Positions 23,695 to 32,896 of a stretch of 64,000 nucleotides of DNA are shown here, one piece after another (within the stretch, counting starts at the first letter, position 1; every line of letters starts with the position of its first letter). Both the position numbers and the translations under genes were made by a program. The notes below the pieces were generated by a model. The model ran no database searches. It saw only the letters and a list, made by a program, of their open reading frames with translations, and was not told the origin of the DNA. This stretch comes from Nocardia asteroides (GTDB lineage Bacteria; Actinomycetota; Actinomycetes; Mycobacteriales; Mycobacteriaceae): NCBI RefSeq assembly GCF_900637185.1, contig NZ_LR134352.1:2408001-2472000 (forward strand), in the 5' to 3' direction.

Positions 23695-24955
23695 GCTGGT
23701 CGGGCCGTCCGGAGGCCGCGATCGGATCTCGCCCGGCGGTCGCGCCGGATTCGCCCGCGCGCAACCGGGCCGCGCGCAGCAGCAGATAGTCGCGTTCGGG
23801 GGTGCTCGCCGTCTGGCTCGCGGCCAGCTGGTACTGCGTGACGGCCGCGGCGGCGTCGCCCGCCATCTCGTACAGGTGACCGCGCACCGCGGCGAGGCGG
23901 TGGGAGCGGGCCAACGGTGCGGCGACGGACTCGGCCACGGCGAGCCCGGCGGCCGGGCCGTGCACCATGGCGGTCGCCACGGCCCGGTTCAGCGTGACCA
24001 TCGGATTCGCATTCGCGCGCTCGATCATGGTGTAGAGCACCATGATCCGGGCCCAGTCGGTGTCCTCGACCCGGGCGGCCTGCGCGTGCAGACCCGCGAT
24101 GGCGGCCTGGATCTGGTAGGTGCCGGTGAGCCCGGCGGGCAGGGTGCCGGTGAGCAGCCGCAGGCCCTCGGTGATCTGGGCGCGGTCCCAGCGGGAGCGG
24201 TCCTGTTCGTGCAGCGGGATCAGCTCGCCGTGCGGGCCGGAACGGGCGGCCCGGCGGGCATCGGTGAGCAGCATCAGCGCCAGCAGGCCGGTGACCTCGG
24301 TGCTGTCGGGCAGCAGTGCGCGCAGTGCCCTGGTGAGGCGGATCGCCTCGGCCGACAGGTCGGCGCGGCGCAGCCCGGCGCCCGCGGTGCTGGTGTGGCC
24401 CTCGGTGAAGATCACGTACAGCACCTGGAGCACCGCGCCGAGCCGCGCGCTGTCGTGCGCGCCGTCGGCGAACGGACGCTCCGACTCGGCGAGCCGCTTC
24501 TTGGCGCGGGAGATGCGTTGCGCCATGGTCGCTTCCGGGACCAGGAACGCGGCGGCGATCTCGCCGGTGCTCAGACCGCCGACCGCCCGCAGGGTGAGCG
24601 CGATCGCGCCCGCGGGCGGCAGGTCCGGGTGACAGCACAGGAAGTACATGTCCAGGGTGTCGTCCCGGTCGCTCGCCTCGACGGCGACATCGCGGACGAA
24701 AACCGTGGTCTCCCTGCGCCGCCGCGCCACCTCGGCGCGCACCGCGTCGGCCATCCGGCGCTGGGCCACCTGGATCAGCCAGCCGCGCGGATTCTCCGGC
24801 AGCCCGTCGGCGGCCCACTGGGTGGCCGCGGCCAGCAGCGCGTCCTGCACGGCGTCCTCGGCCAGGTCGAAATCGCCGAACCGGCGGACCAGGACGCCGA
24901 GGACCTGCGGGGCGAGCTCGCGCAGCAGGTCCTCGGTGCGGGCCGTGGTCGTCAC
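23687..24955 (-). CDS. ECF sigma factor of the ECF42/DUF6596 type, with C-terminal TPR-like extension
   Basis: In this 422-residue protein the sigma-2 region is at about 20-85 (Asp-Leu-Ala-Glu-Asp-Ala-Val-Gln-Asp-Ala-Leu; Asn-Pro-Arg-Gly-Trp-Leu). The sigma-4 region is at about 115-170 (Gly-Leu-Ser-Thr-Gly-Glu-Ile-Ala-Ala-Ala-Phe; Gln-Arg-Ile-Ser-Arg-Ala-Lys-Lys-Arg-Leu). After it come ~240 residues of helical, TPR-like repeats found only in this sigma group, which replace a classic anti-sigma factor in control (family knowledge). The preceding gene encodes a DGPF/YCII protein, the usual partner, and overlaps it by ATGA. Confidence 0.93.
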   Translation of the reverse strand: MTTTARTEDLLRELAPQVLGVLVRRFGDFDLAEDAVQDALLAAATQWAADGLPENPRGWLIQVAQRRMADAVRAEVARRRRETTVFVRDVAVEASDRDDTLDMYFLCCHPDLPPAGAIALTLRAVGGLSTGEIAAAFLVPEATMAQRISRAKKRLAESERPFADGAHDSARLGAVLQVLYVIFTEGHTSTAGAGLRRADLSAEAIRLTRALRALLPDSTEVTGLLALMLLTDARRAARSGPHGELIPLHEQDRSRWDRAQITEGLRLLTGTLPAGLTGTYQIQAAIAGLHAQAARVEDTDWARIMVLYTMIERANANPMVTLNRAVATAMVHGPAAGLAVAESVAAPLARSHRLAAVRGHLYEMAGDAAAAVTQYQLAASQTASTPERDYLLLRAARLRAGESGATAGRDPIAASGRPDQLS

Positions 24956-25347
24956 TCGGCGGGCGCGCTCATGATCTGGCGCACCTCGATGTACTCGCCG
25001 ATCGGCGCGCCGCCGGGGCCGGGTGCGGCCGAGGCCTGCGCGGCGATCTCGATCGCGCGTTCGGGGGAGTCCACGTCGACAATCCAGTAGCCGGCGAGGA
25101 ACTCCTTGGTCTCCGGGAAAGGCCCGTCCGTGACCACCGGCGCCGACCGGCCGTCGGAGGATACGATCAGCGCCTGTTCCGGGCCGGCCAGGCCCTGCGC
25201 GTCGACCAGTTCGCCCGCGGCGGCGAGCTGTTCACCCAGCGCCCGCTGGAAATCGATGTGGGCGGCGATGTCCTCGGGCGCCCACTCCGGCAGCGGGGTG
25301 CGGCAGTGGGCGGTCTCGCCGTAGGTCTTGACCAGCATGTACTTCAT
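24952..25347 (-). CDS. YCII-related DGPF-domain protein (ECF42 partner)
   Basis: In this 131-residue protein the DGPF motif with following Phe-Pro-Glu-Thr-Lys-Glu-Phe-Leu-Ala-Gly-Tyr is near 73-88, in a YCII dimeric alpha/beta barrel fold. It starts Met-Lys-Tyr-Met-Leu, as nearly all members do. Genes of this type are coupled to ECF42 sigma factors and are often their targets. Here it lies first in the operon, and the sigma gene starts within its stop codon. Enzymatic activity is not established for the family. Confidence 0.93.
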   Translation of the reverse strand: MKYMLVKTYGETAHCRTPLPEWAPEDIAAHIDFQRALGEQLAAAGELVDAQGLAGPEQALIVSSDGRSAPVVTDGPFPETKEFLAGYWIVDVDSPERAIEIAAQASAAPGPGGAPIGEYIEVRQIMSAPAE

Positions 25348-25453
25348 CGGATCGCTCCTGGTGTCGGTGGCGCCCTGCGGGCGCGCTCGAGACAGGGTCG
25401 GAGCCGACGTGCCGTGTTCGACACATCGACCCCGGCCGTGGATGTGAACTGGG

Positions 25454-26674
25454 TCACAAGGGAATGTCGGGGTCGGCCAGCCGTTCCGGATCGACGGGTG
25501 TGCCCGCCAGGATCAGCTGCTTGATCCGCTCGGTCACATCCCACACATTGACGTTCATCCCCGCGCGCACCCGGTTCTCCGGATCGAGCCAGAACGCGAC
25601 GAACTCGCGCTCGTCCGGTTCGCCGCGCACCACCACCCGCACGTCGTCGCCGCGGCCGACATAGCCGGTGTACTCCATGCCCACGTCGTACTGATCGCTG
25701 AAGAAGTACGGCAGCCGGTCGTAGGAGGCGGACTTGCCGAGCATGGTCAGCGCAGCCACCGCGGGCTGGTTCAGCGCGGTGGCCCAGTGCTCGACGCGCA
25801 CCCGCCGCCGCAACACCGGATGATCCTGTTCGGCGATGTCGCCCACCGCGACCACGTCCGGGTCGCTCGTGCGCAGGCCGGCGTCCACCAGCACCCCGCC
25901 GTCGGTGGCCAGCCCGGCCGCCAGCGCGCCCTCGATGTTGGGTGCGGCGCCCACCGCCACCAGCACCGCCTGCGCGGGCACCACGGTGCCGTCACCGAGT
26001 TGCACACCCGTGGCGTCGCCGTCGTCGGTGAGGATCATGTCGACCTTGGTGCCGGTTCGCAGGTCGACGCCACGGGAGCGGTGCAGGTCGGCGTAGAAGG
26101 CGCCCATCTCCGGGCCGAGCACGCCGATCAGCGGCAGTTCGGCCGCCTCCAGCACGGTGACCTCCACCTGCCTGGCCCGCGCCTGCGCGGCGACCTCGAG
26201 CCCGATCCAGCCCGCCCCGATGATCACCAGCTGCCGACGCGTGCGCAGGATCTGGGCGAGCACATCGGAATCGCCGATCGTGCGCAGGGTGTACACGTTC
26301 GGCGCGTCGGCGCCCGGAATGGGCAGGGTGCGCGGGCGGGAACCGGTGGCCAGGGCCAGTTTGTCGTAGGACAGGGTGGACCCGTCGGGCAGCGTCACCG
26401 TGTGCGCGACCGGATCGAACGCGGTCGCGGTGGTGCCCAGCCGCAGGTCGATGTGATGATCGCGGTACCAGGATCCCTGGTCGACGGTGAAATCGGGCAG
26501 CTGCTGGGTGCCCGCCAGATGCTGTTTCGACAGCGGTGGCCGCTCGTAAGGCAGCTCCTCCTCGGCGGCCAGCACCGTCACCCGGCCGTCGAAGTCGTTG
26601 GCGCGCAGGGCTTCGGCGAGCTTGGCTGCGCCGAGTCCGCCGCCGATGACGACGAAATGCTGATTCGAGCTCAT
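25454..26674 (-). CDS. FAD-dependent ferredoxin/rubredoxin reductase-like oxidoreductase
   Basis: The protein has 406 residues; I start it at ATG 26674 with AAGGAG upstream. The FAD motif Gly-Gly-Gly-Leu-Gly-Ala is at about 11-16. An NAD(P)-binding motif Gly-Ala-Gly-Trp-Ile-Gly follows near 150, and the FAD-ribityl motif Ala-Val-Gly-Asp-Ile-Ala near 275. The C-terminal reductase domain covers about 315-406. The pattern is that of reductases which pass electrons from NAD(P)H to a ferredoxin or rubredoxin for P450s or dioxygenases. No ferredoxin or oxygenase is adjacent, so the partner is elsewhere. It is divergent from the DsbA-family gene. Confidence 0.92.
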   Translation of the reverse strand: MSSNQHFVVIGGGLGAAKLAEALRANDFDGRVTVLAAEEELPYERPPLSKQHLAGTQQLPDFTVDQGSWYRDHHIDLRLGTTATAFDPVAHTVTLPDGSTLSYDKLALATGSRPRTLPIPGADAPNVYTLRTIGDSDVLAQILRTRRQLVIIGAGWIGLEVAAQARARQVEVTVLEAAELPLIGVLGPEMGAFYADLHRSRGVDLRTGTKVDMILTDDGDATGVQLGDGTVVPAQAVLVAVGAAPNIEGALAAGLATDGGVLVDAGLRTSDPDVVAVGDIAEQDHPVLRRRVRVEHWATALNQPAVAALTMLGKSASYDRLPYFFSDQYDVGMEYTGYVGRGDDVRVVVRGEPDEREFVAFWLDPENRVRAGMNVNVWDVTERIKQLILAGTPVDPERLADPDIPL

Positions 26675-26824
26675 GAACGGACTCCTTCTCGCGGACGACC
26701 GGACTCCTCGCCCCGAGCCTAGTGCGCGCCACGCCGGACGGGAACGATTCCGAACCTGGCGGGGTTGCACCAACCGGTGGGACCGCATCGGGCCCGACCG
26801 TGCTGACTGTCGAGAGGAACAACC

Positions 26825-27469
26825 GTGAGCGATCAGGCCACGAAGGACGTCGTCGATTTCTGGTTCGATCCGCTGTGCCCGTGGTGCTGGATCACCTCCC
26901 GCTGGATCCTCGAGGTGGAGAAGGTGCGTGACATCGAGGCGCGCTTCCACGTGATGAGCCTGTCGGTGCTCAATGAGGGCAAGGACGACCTGCCCGAACG
27001 GTATGTCGAGCTGATGTCCGCGGGCTGGGGCCCGGTGCGGGTCGCCATCGCCGCCGCCGAGAAGGCGGGCGAGGAGATCCTGTCGCCGCTCTACACCGCC
27101 CTCGGCACGCGCATCCACGAGCGCCGCGAGGAGTACGCGCGCGAGACCACCCAGGAGACCCTGGCCGCGGTCGTCGCCGACGCCCTCGCCGAACTGGACC
27201 TGCCCGCCGAGCTCGCCGACGCCGCGACCAGCACCGAGTTCGACGAGGCGCTGCGCGCGAGCCACCACGCCGGCATGGACAAGGTGGGTCCCGATGTGGG
27301 CACGCCGACCATCCACGTCAACGGCGTCGCGTTCTTCGGTCCCGTGCTCTCGCGCATTCCGCGCGGCGACGACGCGGGCAAGGTCTGGGACGGCGTCGTC
27401 GCGCTGGCCTCCTACCCGCACTTCTTCGAGCTCAAGCGCACCCGCACCGAGGACCCGGTCTTCGACTGA
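26825..27469 (+). CDS. DsbA-family mycothiol-dependent oxidoreductase
   Basis: This 214-residue protein starts at GTG 26825. The active site Cys18-Pro-Trp-Cys21 sits in Phe-Asp-Pro-Leu-Cys-Pro-Trp-Cys-Trp. A cis-Pro loop reads Val-Gly-Thr-Pro-Thr-Ile near 160. The helical insert between them fits the FrnE/Rv2466c group, in which the mycobacterial member is a mycothiol-linked reductase active on nitro drugs (recalled). No signal peptide, so it is cytoplasmic. Its place near pepN and rpiB is the syntenic position of Rv2466c, here 11 kb from pepN because of inserted genes. Confidence 0.92.
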   Translation: MSDQATKDVVDFWFDPLCPWCWITSRWILEVEKVRDIEARFHVMSLSVLNEGKDDLPERYVELMSAGWGPVRVAIAAAEKAGEEILSPLYTALGTRIHERREEYARETTQETLAAVVADALAELDLPAELADAATSTEFDEALRASHHAGMDKVGPDVGTPTIHVNGVAFFGPVLSRIPRGDDAGKVWDGVVALASYPHFFELKRTRTEDPVFD

Positions 27470-27477
27470 GACACAGC

Positions 27478-27507
27478 ACGGGGTGCCGGAACGATCCGGC
27501 ACCCCGT
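27478..27507. terminator. Bidirectional terminator hairpin
   Basis: A perfect 13-bp stem (27478-27490 / 27495-27507) with an ACGA tetraloop lies between the convergent DsbA and M48 genes. Confidence 0.85.
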
Positions 27508-27512
27508 TCGCG

Positions 27513-28754
27513 TCAGCGCACCGGCAGCGGCGGTGACGCGGGCGGCGCCGTGATCGGCGGGTAGCCGCCCGGCGGCGGGATCATGCCCGGCTTCGGCGCG
27601 TTCGGGCGCAGGAACATCGGGCCGTGCTTGCTGCGGTCGCGCAGCGCCCACATCCGCCAGGTGAGCACCGGATGGCTCGACATCGCGTTGACCAGCCAGA
27701 CGAAGCCGCCCTTCTCCACCGCCGCGCGGTCGGCCATCTCGTCGAAACCCACCTGGGCGTTGAGGTATTTGCCCGCGGCCAGCGTGCCCATCGCACCCGG
27801 CGCGCCCTGATGACGGTTGCAGAAGCCGTGATTGTCCGCGGTGTACTCCTGCGCGCGGATCAGCGAGGACCCCAGGATCGGCAGCCACGGCGCCACGAAC
27901 ATGCCGAGCTGGCGCCAGTAGGACACATGGCCCGCCGCGATATGGCCCACCTCGTGGCCGACGATGAAGGCCAGCGCGTCGGGATCGCGCGCGGCGCCGC
28001 CGATTTCGAACAGATCGCTGTAGACCACGACGAATCGCCGGAACCCGTGCCCGGACGCGAACGCGTTGATCTGGCCGTTGCCGAGCACGACGTAGGCGTC
28101 GGGCACCTTGCTCATCCCGAACCGCGCCGCCGCCTCCTGCACCAGGCGATAGCCCTCCGGGAACTGCGTCGGCGACATCTTCACGCCGTTGATCCGCTGG
28201 GTCGCGTAATTGAGACCACGGCCGATCCACAGCAGCACCGGCGCGAAGACCAGCAGCAGCACATACGGACTGGTGAGGATCGAATCGGTCTCCACGGTCT
28301 GGCCCTTCTCGTCGAGCACCGGCTCGGCGAACAGTTCGGCCAGCAGGATCAGCGCGACGAGCAGATACGCGACGGTGGTGAACATGATCACGACCACCAG
28401 CAGCGGGATCTCCCACGAATGCCGGGCCGGCATCCCGAACGGCGACAATCCGCGCGGCTGCTGCCGAGGCGGGACCGGCGGGCCGCCGGGCGGGTAGTAC
28501 CCCGGCGGGTAACCGCCTTGCGGGACCGGGGGATACGGGCCGGGATACTGCGGCGCCGGCGCGTACGCACCGCTCGGCGGGGCCGGGAAGGCGCCGGTCG
28601 GCGGGCCGGGCTGGGCCCACGGGGACGGCTGCGGGGGTGGGGAAGCGATGTCACCGGTGCCCGTGGCCGGCGACGGCGCCGCGTCGGTGGGCCTGCCCGA
28701 TTGCTCCGGTGGGGGACCTGCCGAATGCGGGGAATGCGGATCGTGCGGGTGCAT
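27513..28754 (-). CDS. Membrane M48-family metalloprotease with proline-rich N-terminal tail
   Basis: In this 413-residue protein, residues 1-108 are low-complexity Pro/Gly/Tyr/Ala, probably cytoplasmic. Hydrophobic helices follow at about 115-140 and 162-180. The zinc motif His267-Glu-Val-Gly-His271 is intact, and Glu303 in Ala-Gln-Glu-Tyr-Thr-Ala-Asp is the likely third ligand. The C-terminal tail is again Pro-rich. The catalytic part resembles HtpX-type proteases that remove faulty membrane proteins. It is divergent from rpiB with a 36-bp spacer. The tails may act as protein-binding or scaffolding segments; that is inference. Confidence 0.9.
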   Translation of the reverse strand: MHPHDPHSPHSAGPPPEQSGRPTDAAPSPATGTGDIASPPPQPSPWAQPGPPTGAFPAPPSGAYAPAPQYPGPYPPVPQGGYPPGYYPPGGPPVPPRQQPRGLSPFGMPARHSWEIPLLVVVIMFTTVAYLLVALILLAELFAEPVLDEKGQTVETDSILTSPYVLLLVFAPVLLWIGRGLNYATQRINGVKMSPTQFPEGYRLVQEAAARFGMSKVPDAYVVLGNGQINAFASGHGFRRFVVVYSDLFEIGGAARDPDALAFIVGHEVGHIAAGHVSYWRQLGMFVAPWLPILGSSLIRAQEYTADNHGFCNRHQGAPGAMGTLAAGKYLNAQVGFDEMADRAAVEKGGFVWLVNAMSSHPVLTWRMWALRDRSKHGPMFLRPNAPKPGMIPPPGGYPPITAPPASPPLPVR

Positions 28755-28790
28755 GAAACGACTCTAAGCGGGCCTGACACAATCGCAGCC

Positions 28791-29264
<474 letters not shown>

Positions 29265-29271
29265 GGAATCC

Positions 29272-30075
29272 TTGCCTGAGGGACACACCCTCCACCGGAT
29301 CGCCCGGCTGCATCAGGAGCGGCTTTCCGGTGGGGTGGTGCGGGTTTCGAGTCCACAGGGGCGCTTCACCGAGGGTGCGGCGCGGGTGGACGGGCAGGTG
29401 CTGGAGTCGGCCGAGGCCTACGGCAAGCACCTGCTGCATCACTACGCGTCCGGGCTGACGGTGCACGTGCACCTCGGCCTGTACGGCACCTTCAGCGAGG
29501 CCGAGCTGCCGATGGCGGCGCCGGTCGGCCAGGTGCGGATGCGGATGCTGGGCGCCGCAACGGATTTCGGCACCGACCTGCGCGGGCCGACCGCCTGCGA
29601 GGTCCTGCTGCCACCCGAGGTCGACGCGCTCACCGCCCGCCTCGGCGCCGACCCGCTGCGGCCCGACGCCGATCACGAACGCGCGGGCGCGCGGATCCGC
29701 CGCTCCCGCAGGGCGATCGGCGCGCTGCTGATGGATCAGTCGATCATCGCCGGCGTCGGCAACGTCTACCGCGCGGAAGTGCTGTTCCGGCACGGAATCT
29801 CCCCGTTCCGGCCCGGCACCTCGATCAGCGCCGCCGAATGGGACGCGCTGTGGGCCGACCTCGTCGACCTGATGCCGGTGGGCGTGGCCACCGGCCGCAT
29901 GCACGTCGTCCGCCCCGAACACGACACCGGCGCACCGTCCTACGCCCAGGACCGCCCCCGCACCTACGTCTACCGCCGCCAGGGCGAACCCTGCCGCGTC
30001 TGCGGCACCCCCGTGGCCCACCAGGTGATGGACGCCCGAAACCTTTTCTGGTGCCCCACCTGCCAGCCCCGCTGA
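29272..30075 (+). CDS. nei: Endonuclease VIII/Fpg-family DNA glycosylase
   Basis: This 267-residue protein starts at TTG 29272; this start leaves Pro2 and Glu3 (Met-Pro-Glu-Gly-His) as required for the Schiff-base and acid roles. The helix-two-turn-helix lies around Gln-Ser-Ile-Ile-Ala-Gly-Val-Gly-Asn-Val-Tyr near 155-165. A C-terminal zinc finger has Cys-x2-Cys ... Cys-x2-Cys (Cys-Arg-Val-Cys and Cys-Pro-Thr-Cys). The enzyme removes oxidised pyrimidines and nicks the strand. Only 7 bp separate it from rpiB, so they form one operon. Confidence 0.94.
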   Translation: MPEGHTLHRIARLHQERLSGGVVRVSSPQGRFTEGAARVDGQVLESAEAYGKHLLHHYASGLTVHVHLGLYGTFSEAELPMAAPVGQVRMRMLGAATDFGTDLRGPTACEVLLPPEVDALTARLGADPLRPDADHERAGARIRRSRRAIGALLMDQSIIAGVGNVYRAEVLFRHGISPFRPGTSISAAEWDALWADLVDLMPVGVATGRMHVVRPEHDTGAPSYAQDRPRTYVYRRQGEPCRVCGTPVAHQVMDARNLFWCPTCQPR

Positions 30076-30132
30076 GCTCGAGCATCGAGAAGGGTTGAGC
30101 CGGACCGCGAAGTGCAGGCTTCGCGATCCGAC

Positions 30133-31089
30133 TCAGCCCGCGACCGCCGTTCCCAGTTCGGGGTCGCCCGATTCGGCGAGCGCGAAACGCCGCCCGCCCG
30201 CGGATTTCGCCGAATACATCGCGCGGTCGGCGCGACGCAGCAGGTCGGTGAAATCGCACGTCTTTCCCGGCGCGCAGAACGCCGTGCCCACGCTGGCCGA
30301 GACCGGTACCGGCCCCGCGCTCGACCACACCGGGTCGCGCAGCGCCGCCACCACGCGGTGCGCCAGCTCGCCGAGCGTGTCGCGCCGCGGATTGGCCGCG
30401 ACGACGAACTCGTCGCCGCCGTACCGGCAGATCACCGTGTCGGGCGGGCACACCTCGCGCAGCCGGTTGGCCAGTTCGACCAGTACCTCGTCGCCGATCG
30501 CGTGTCCGTAGCCGTCGTTGATCTGCTTGAACCGATCCAGGTCGACCACCAGCACGCCGACACCACGGGTGGGGTCGGCCGCGAAGGCGCGGACCCGTTC
30601 CTGCAGCAGCGTGCGGTTGGCCAGATCGGTGAGCGCGTCGTGGGTTGCCTCGTGGCGGAGGCGATGCTGCAGCGCGGCGATCTCCTGAACGCGCAGCGAC
30701 ACCTTCGCCGAAATGTTCTGTTCCTGCTGCGCGAGCGCGCGTTCCTGCAACGCCTGCGCGTAACTGTCGATGGCCTGGCTGGCGACCAGCGGCCACCGGG
30801 TGGCGACCAGCGAGCCCGGCACACCGGACGGGAACCCGAGCAGCCAGCGGGTGGCATGTGCCAGCATCCGGGTTCGTTCGAAGGGCGCCTCGGCAAGCCG
30901 GGCGCCGAGCATGCGCGCCTGTGGCACCGGGAACGGTTCGGTCCGCGCCAGGTGCAGCAGCCGCTCGACGATGTCGACGAGCACCGGCTCCAGCTGGTGC
31001 GGCGCCGTGGACGAACCCGGTTCGGCGCACACCGCACGGGCCCAGGCGCGGGCCATGGCGGCGACCGGTGGCTCGATGTGGACAGTCAT
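30133..31089 (-). CDS. GGDEF-domain diguanylate cyclase
   Basis: The protein has 318 residues from ATG 31089; GTG 31098 is also in frame. Residues 1-~110 are a soluble helical domain I cannot name. A coiled-coil-like linker at about 115-150 is rich in Gln, Ala and Glu. The catalytic domain runs ~150-305, with Asp-Leu-Asp-Arg-Phe-Lys-x-Ile-Asn-Asp and an intact Arg-Tyr-Gly-Gly-Asp-Glu-Phe (GGDEF at 224-228). The Arg-x2-Asp inhibitory site just before it is absent, so product feedback at that site is unlikely. No membrane helix is present. It probably makes cyclic di-GMP from GTP. Confidence 0.93.
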   Translation of the reverse strand: MTVHIEPPVAAMARAWARAVCAEPGSSTAPHQLEPVLVDIVERLLHLARTEPFPVPQARMLGARLAEAPFERTRMLAHATRWLLGFPSGVPGSLVATRWPLVASQAIDSYAQALQERALAQQEQNISAKVSLRVQEIAALQHRLRHEATHDALTDLANRTLLQERVRAFAADPTRGVGVLVVDLDRFKQINDGYGHAIGDEVLVELANRLREVCPPDTVICRYGGDEFVVAANPRRDTLGELAHRVVAALRDPVWSSAGPVPVSASVGTAFCAPGKTCDFTDLLRRADRAMYSAKSAGGRRFALAESGDPELGTAVAG

Positions 31090-31786
31090 CGAGATCACCG
31101 GCGGTCGGTGGCGACGGGCATGCCACCTCGATCGTTCGCACTGCTACGCGGTTGAGTCCACCGAGTTCGGTACACGCTCACCGCCCCCTTTCCAGATACC
31201 CCCGTCCGGCAAAAAGGATCCTAGCAAGCCACCCGAGACCGAAATGGCGCGCAATAGAACGCGTTGCAGGTCTCTCGCGAATGGCGATCGGCTATGACAT
31301 CGCTACAGCCGCTCCGGTGTTACACACTTCCCCGAAAAACTTTGGAAGCATCGAAACGTGCAGCGTGTTGCCCCTCCGGTGGGGGTGGACGTTGCGTCGC
31401 CAATGGTTCCTCCTGGCACAGGGGCGGGTCGTGACAAAGCGGCCGAGTGACCGATGGCTCCCCCCGACAAGGAGCCGTCACGCGCCATCTCATGGTGGCC
31501 TACTCGCCGCCCCCATGCCAGGTTTTTGAGGAAAATTCTCCTATTTATTCCCCCGGTGGAGCAGGCGCCGGTCCCCATGGGCGCGCACAGACAATGGTGT
31601 CCGGGCGGGGGTGGGATTAATAGGGTCATTAGGCCCTAATCGGGCACCTGGGGCGACGGGGCCGAGCGCCGTGCGCGCCGGCGCGGCGCCGTGCTCGCCC
31701 GGGGGCGGATTGGCGTTTCTCGCGCGGGATTCGGTACAGTCGTGGCGCACACGACATCGTGGCGATCCCATCGATGTCGTATGCCT
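31090..31786. other. Long gene-free region before the tRNA genes
   Basis: No credible reading frame was found on either strand in ~700 bp. The middle part (about 31190-31640) has lower GC than its surroundings. Structures seen are a hairpin with nested arms (31447-31451/31477-31481 and 31456-31461/31471-31476) and a perfect dyad ATTAGG-C-CCTAAT at 31628-31640. It could hold regulatory sites for the GGDEF gene, an unrecognised small RNA, or remnants of an integrated element next to the tRNA genes. None of these is shown. Confidence 0.4.
31710..31740 (+). promoter_or_regulatory. Probable tRNA promoter
   Basis: TTGGCG (31710-31715) and TACAGT (31735-31740) are spaced by 19 bp, about 47 bp before the tRNA-Gly gene. 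Spacing is slightly long. Confidence 0.45.
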
Positions 31787-31857
<71 letters not shown>

Positions 31858-31898
31858 CAAACATGTATTCCCTCGACGGCGTCTCGCCTGCGAGGCCT

Positions 31899-31975
<77 letters not shown>

Positions 31976-32024
31976 TCACCAGTTCGCCCATTCGGCCGGT
32001 TGTGTCAGCGCGCTAGGAGTGCCC

Positions 32025-32783
32025 ATGTCCCAGGAACGCAAGGTCGCGATCGTCACCGGTGCCGCGCGCGGTATCGGCGCCGCCGTCGCGGGCAGGCTCG
32101 CCGCCGACGGATTCGCCGTCGCCGTCCTCGATCTCGACGAGGCCGCCTGCGTCAACACCGTCACCGCCATCGAGGCCGCCGGTGGCGCCGCGCTGGCCGT
32201 CGGCGCCGACGTCGCCGACGAAGCGGCCGTGGCCGCGGCGGTCGAGCGCGTGGCCGCCGAGCTGGGCGCGCCGACCGTGCTGGTCAACAACGCCGGTGTG
32301 CTGCGCGACAACCTGCTGTTCAAGATGTCGGTCGACGACTGGGACACCGTCATGAACGTGCACCTGCGCGGTGCCTTCCTGATGACCCGCGCCGTGCAGA
32401 AGTACATGGTCGAGGCGAAGTACGGCCGCGTCGTGAACCTGTCGAGCACCTCCGCGCTCGGCAACCGCGGCCAGGCCAACTACTCCGCCGCCAAGGCGGG
32501 CATGCAGGGCTTCACCAAGACCCTGGCCTTCGAGCTCGGCAAGTTCGGCGTCACCGCCAACGCCATCGCCCCCGGCTTCATCGAGACCGAGATGACCGCG
32601 GCCACCGCGGCCCGCGTCGGCGCCGACTTCGAGGCGTTCAAGCAGGCCGCCGCCGCGCAGATCCCGGTCAACCGGGTGGGCACCCCGGCCGACATCGCGC
32701 ACACCGCCTCGTTCCTCGTGAGCGAGGGCGCCGGGTTCGTCTCCGGTCAGGTCATCTACGTCGCCGGCGGGCCCAAGGACTGA
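32025..32783 (+). CDS. 3-oxoacyl-ACP reductase-like SDR (FabG family)
   Basis: The protein has 252 residues; I start it at ATG 32025, with AGGAG 8 bases upstream. The cofactor motif Thr-Gly-Ala-Ala-Arg-Gly-Ile-Gly is near 11-18. Asn-Asn-Ala-Gly is near 91, the catalytic Ser in Asn-Leu-Ser-Ser, and Tyr-Ser-Ala-Ala-Lys follows. The C-terminus Gly-Gly-Pro-Lys-Asp is FabG4-like. It is likely to reduce 3-oxoacyl groups with NAD(P)H. It is a single gene after the tRNAs, so the exact acyl carrier (ACP or CoA) is open; many actinomycetes have several FabG-like copies. Confidence 0.92.
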   Translation: MSQERKVAIVTGAARGIGAAVAGRLAADGFAVAVLDLDEAACVNTVTAIEAAGGAALAVGADVADEAAVAAAVERVAAELGAPTVLVNNAGVLRDNLLFKMSVDDWDTVMNVHLRGAFLMTRAVQKYMVEAKYGRVVNLSSTSALGNRGQANYSAAKAGMQGFTKTLAFELGKFGVTANAIAPGFIETEMTAATAARVGADFEAFKQAAAAQIPVNRVGTPADIAHTASFLVSEGAGFVSGQVIYVAGGPKD

Positions 32784-32896
32784 CGCGAAGACCGAGGGGT
32801 GCCAGGAATTTTCACGATTCCTACCTGCCGGTAGCGTCGCCGCTCTTACTGTTACCCCCGATAACGGTCGGGGTGTGACTCGGGAGGCTGTGCGGC

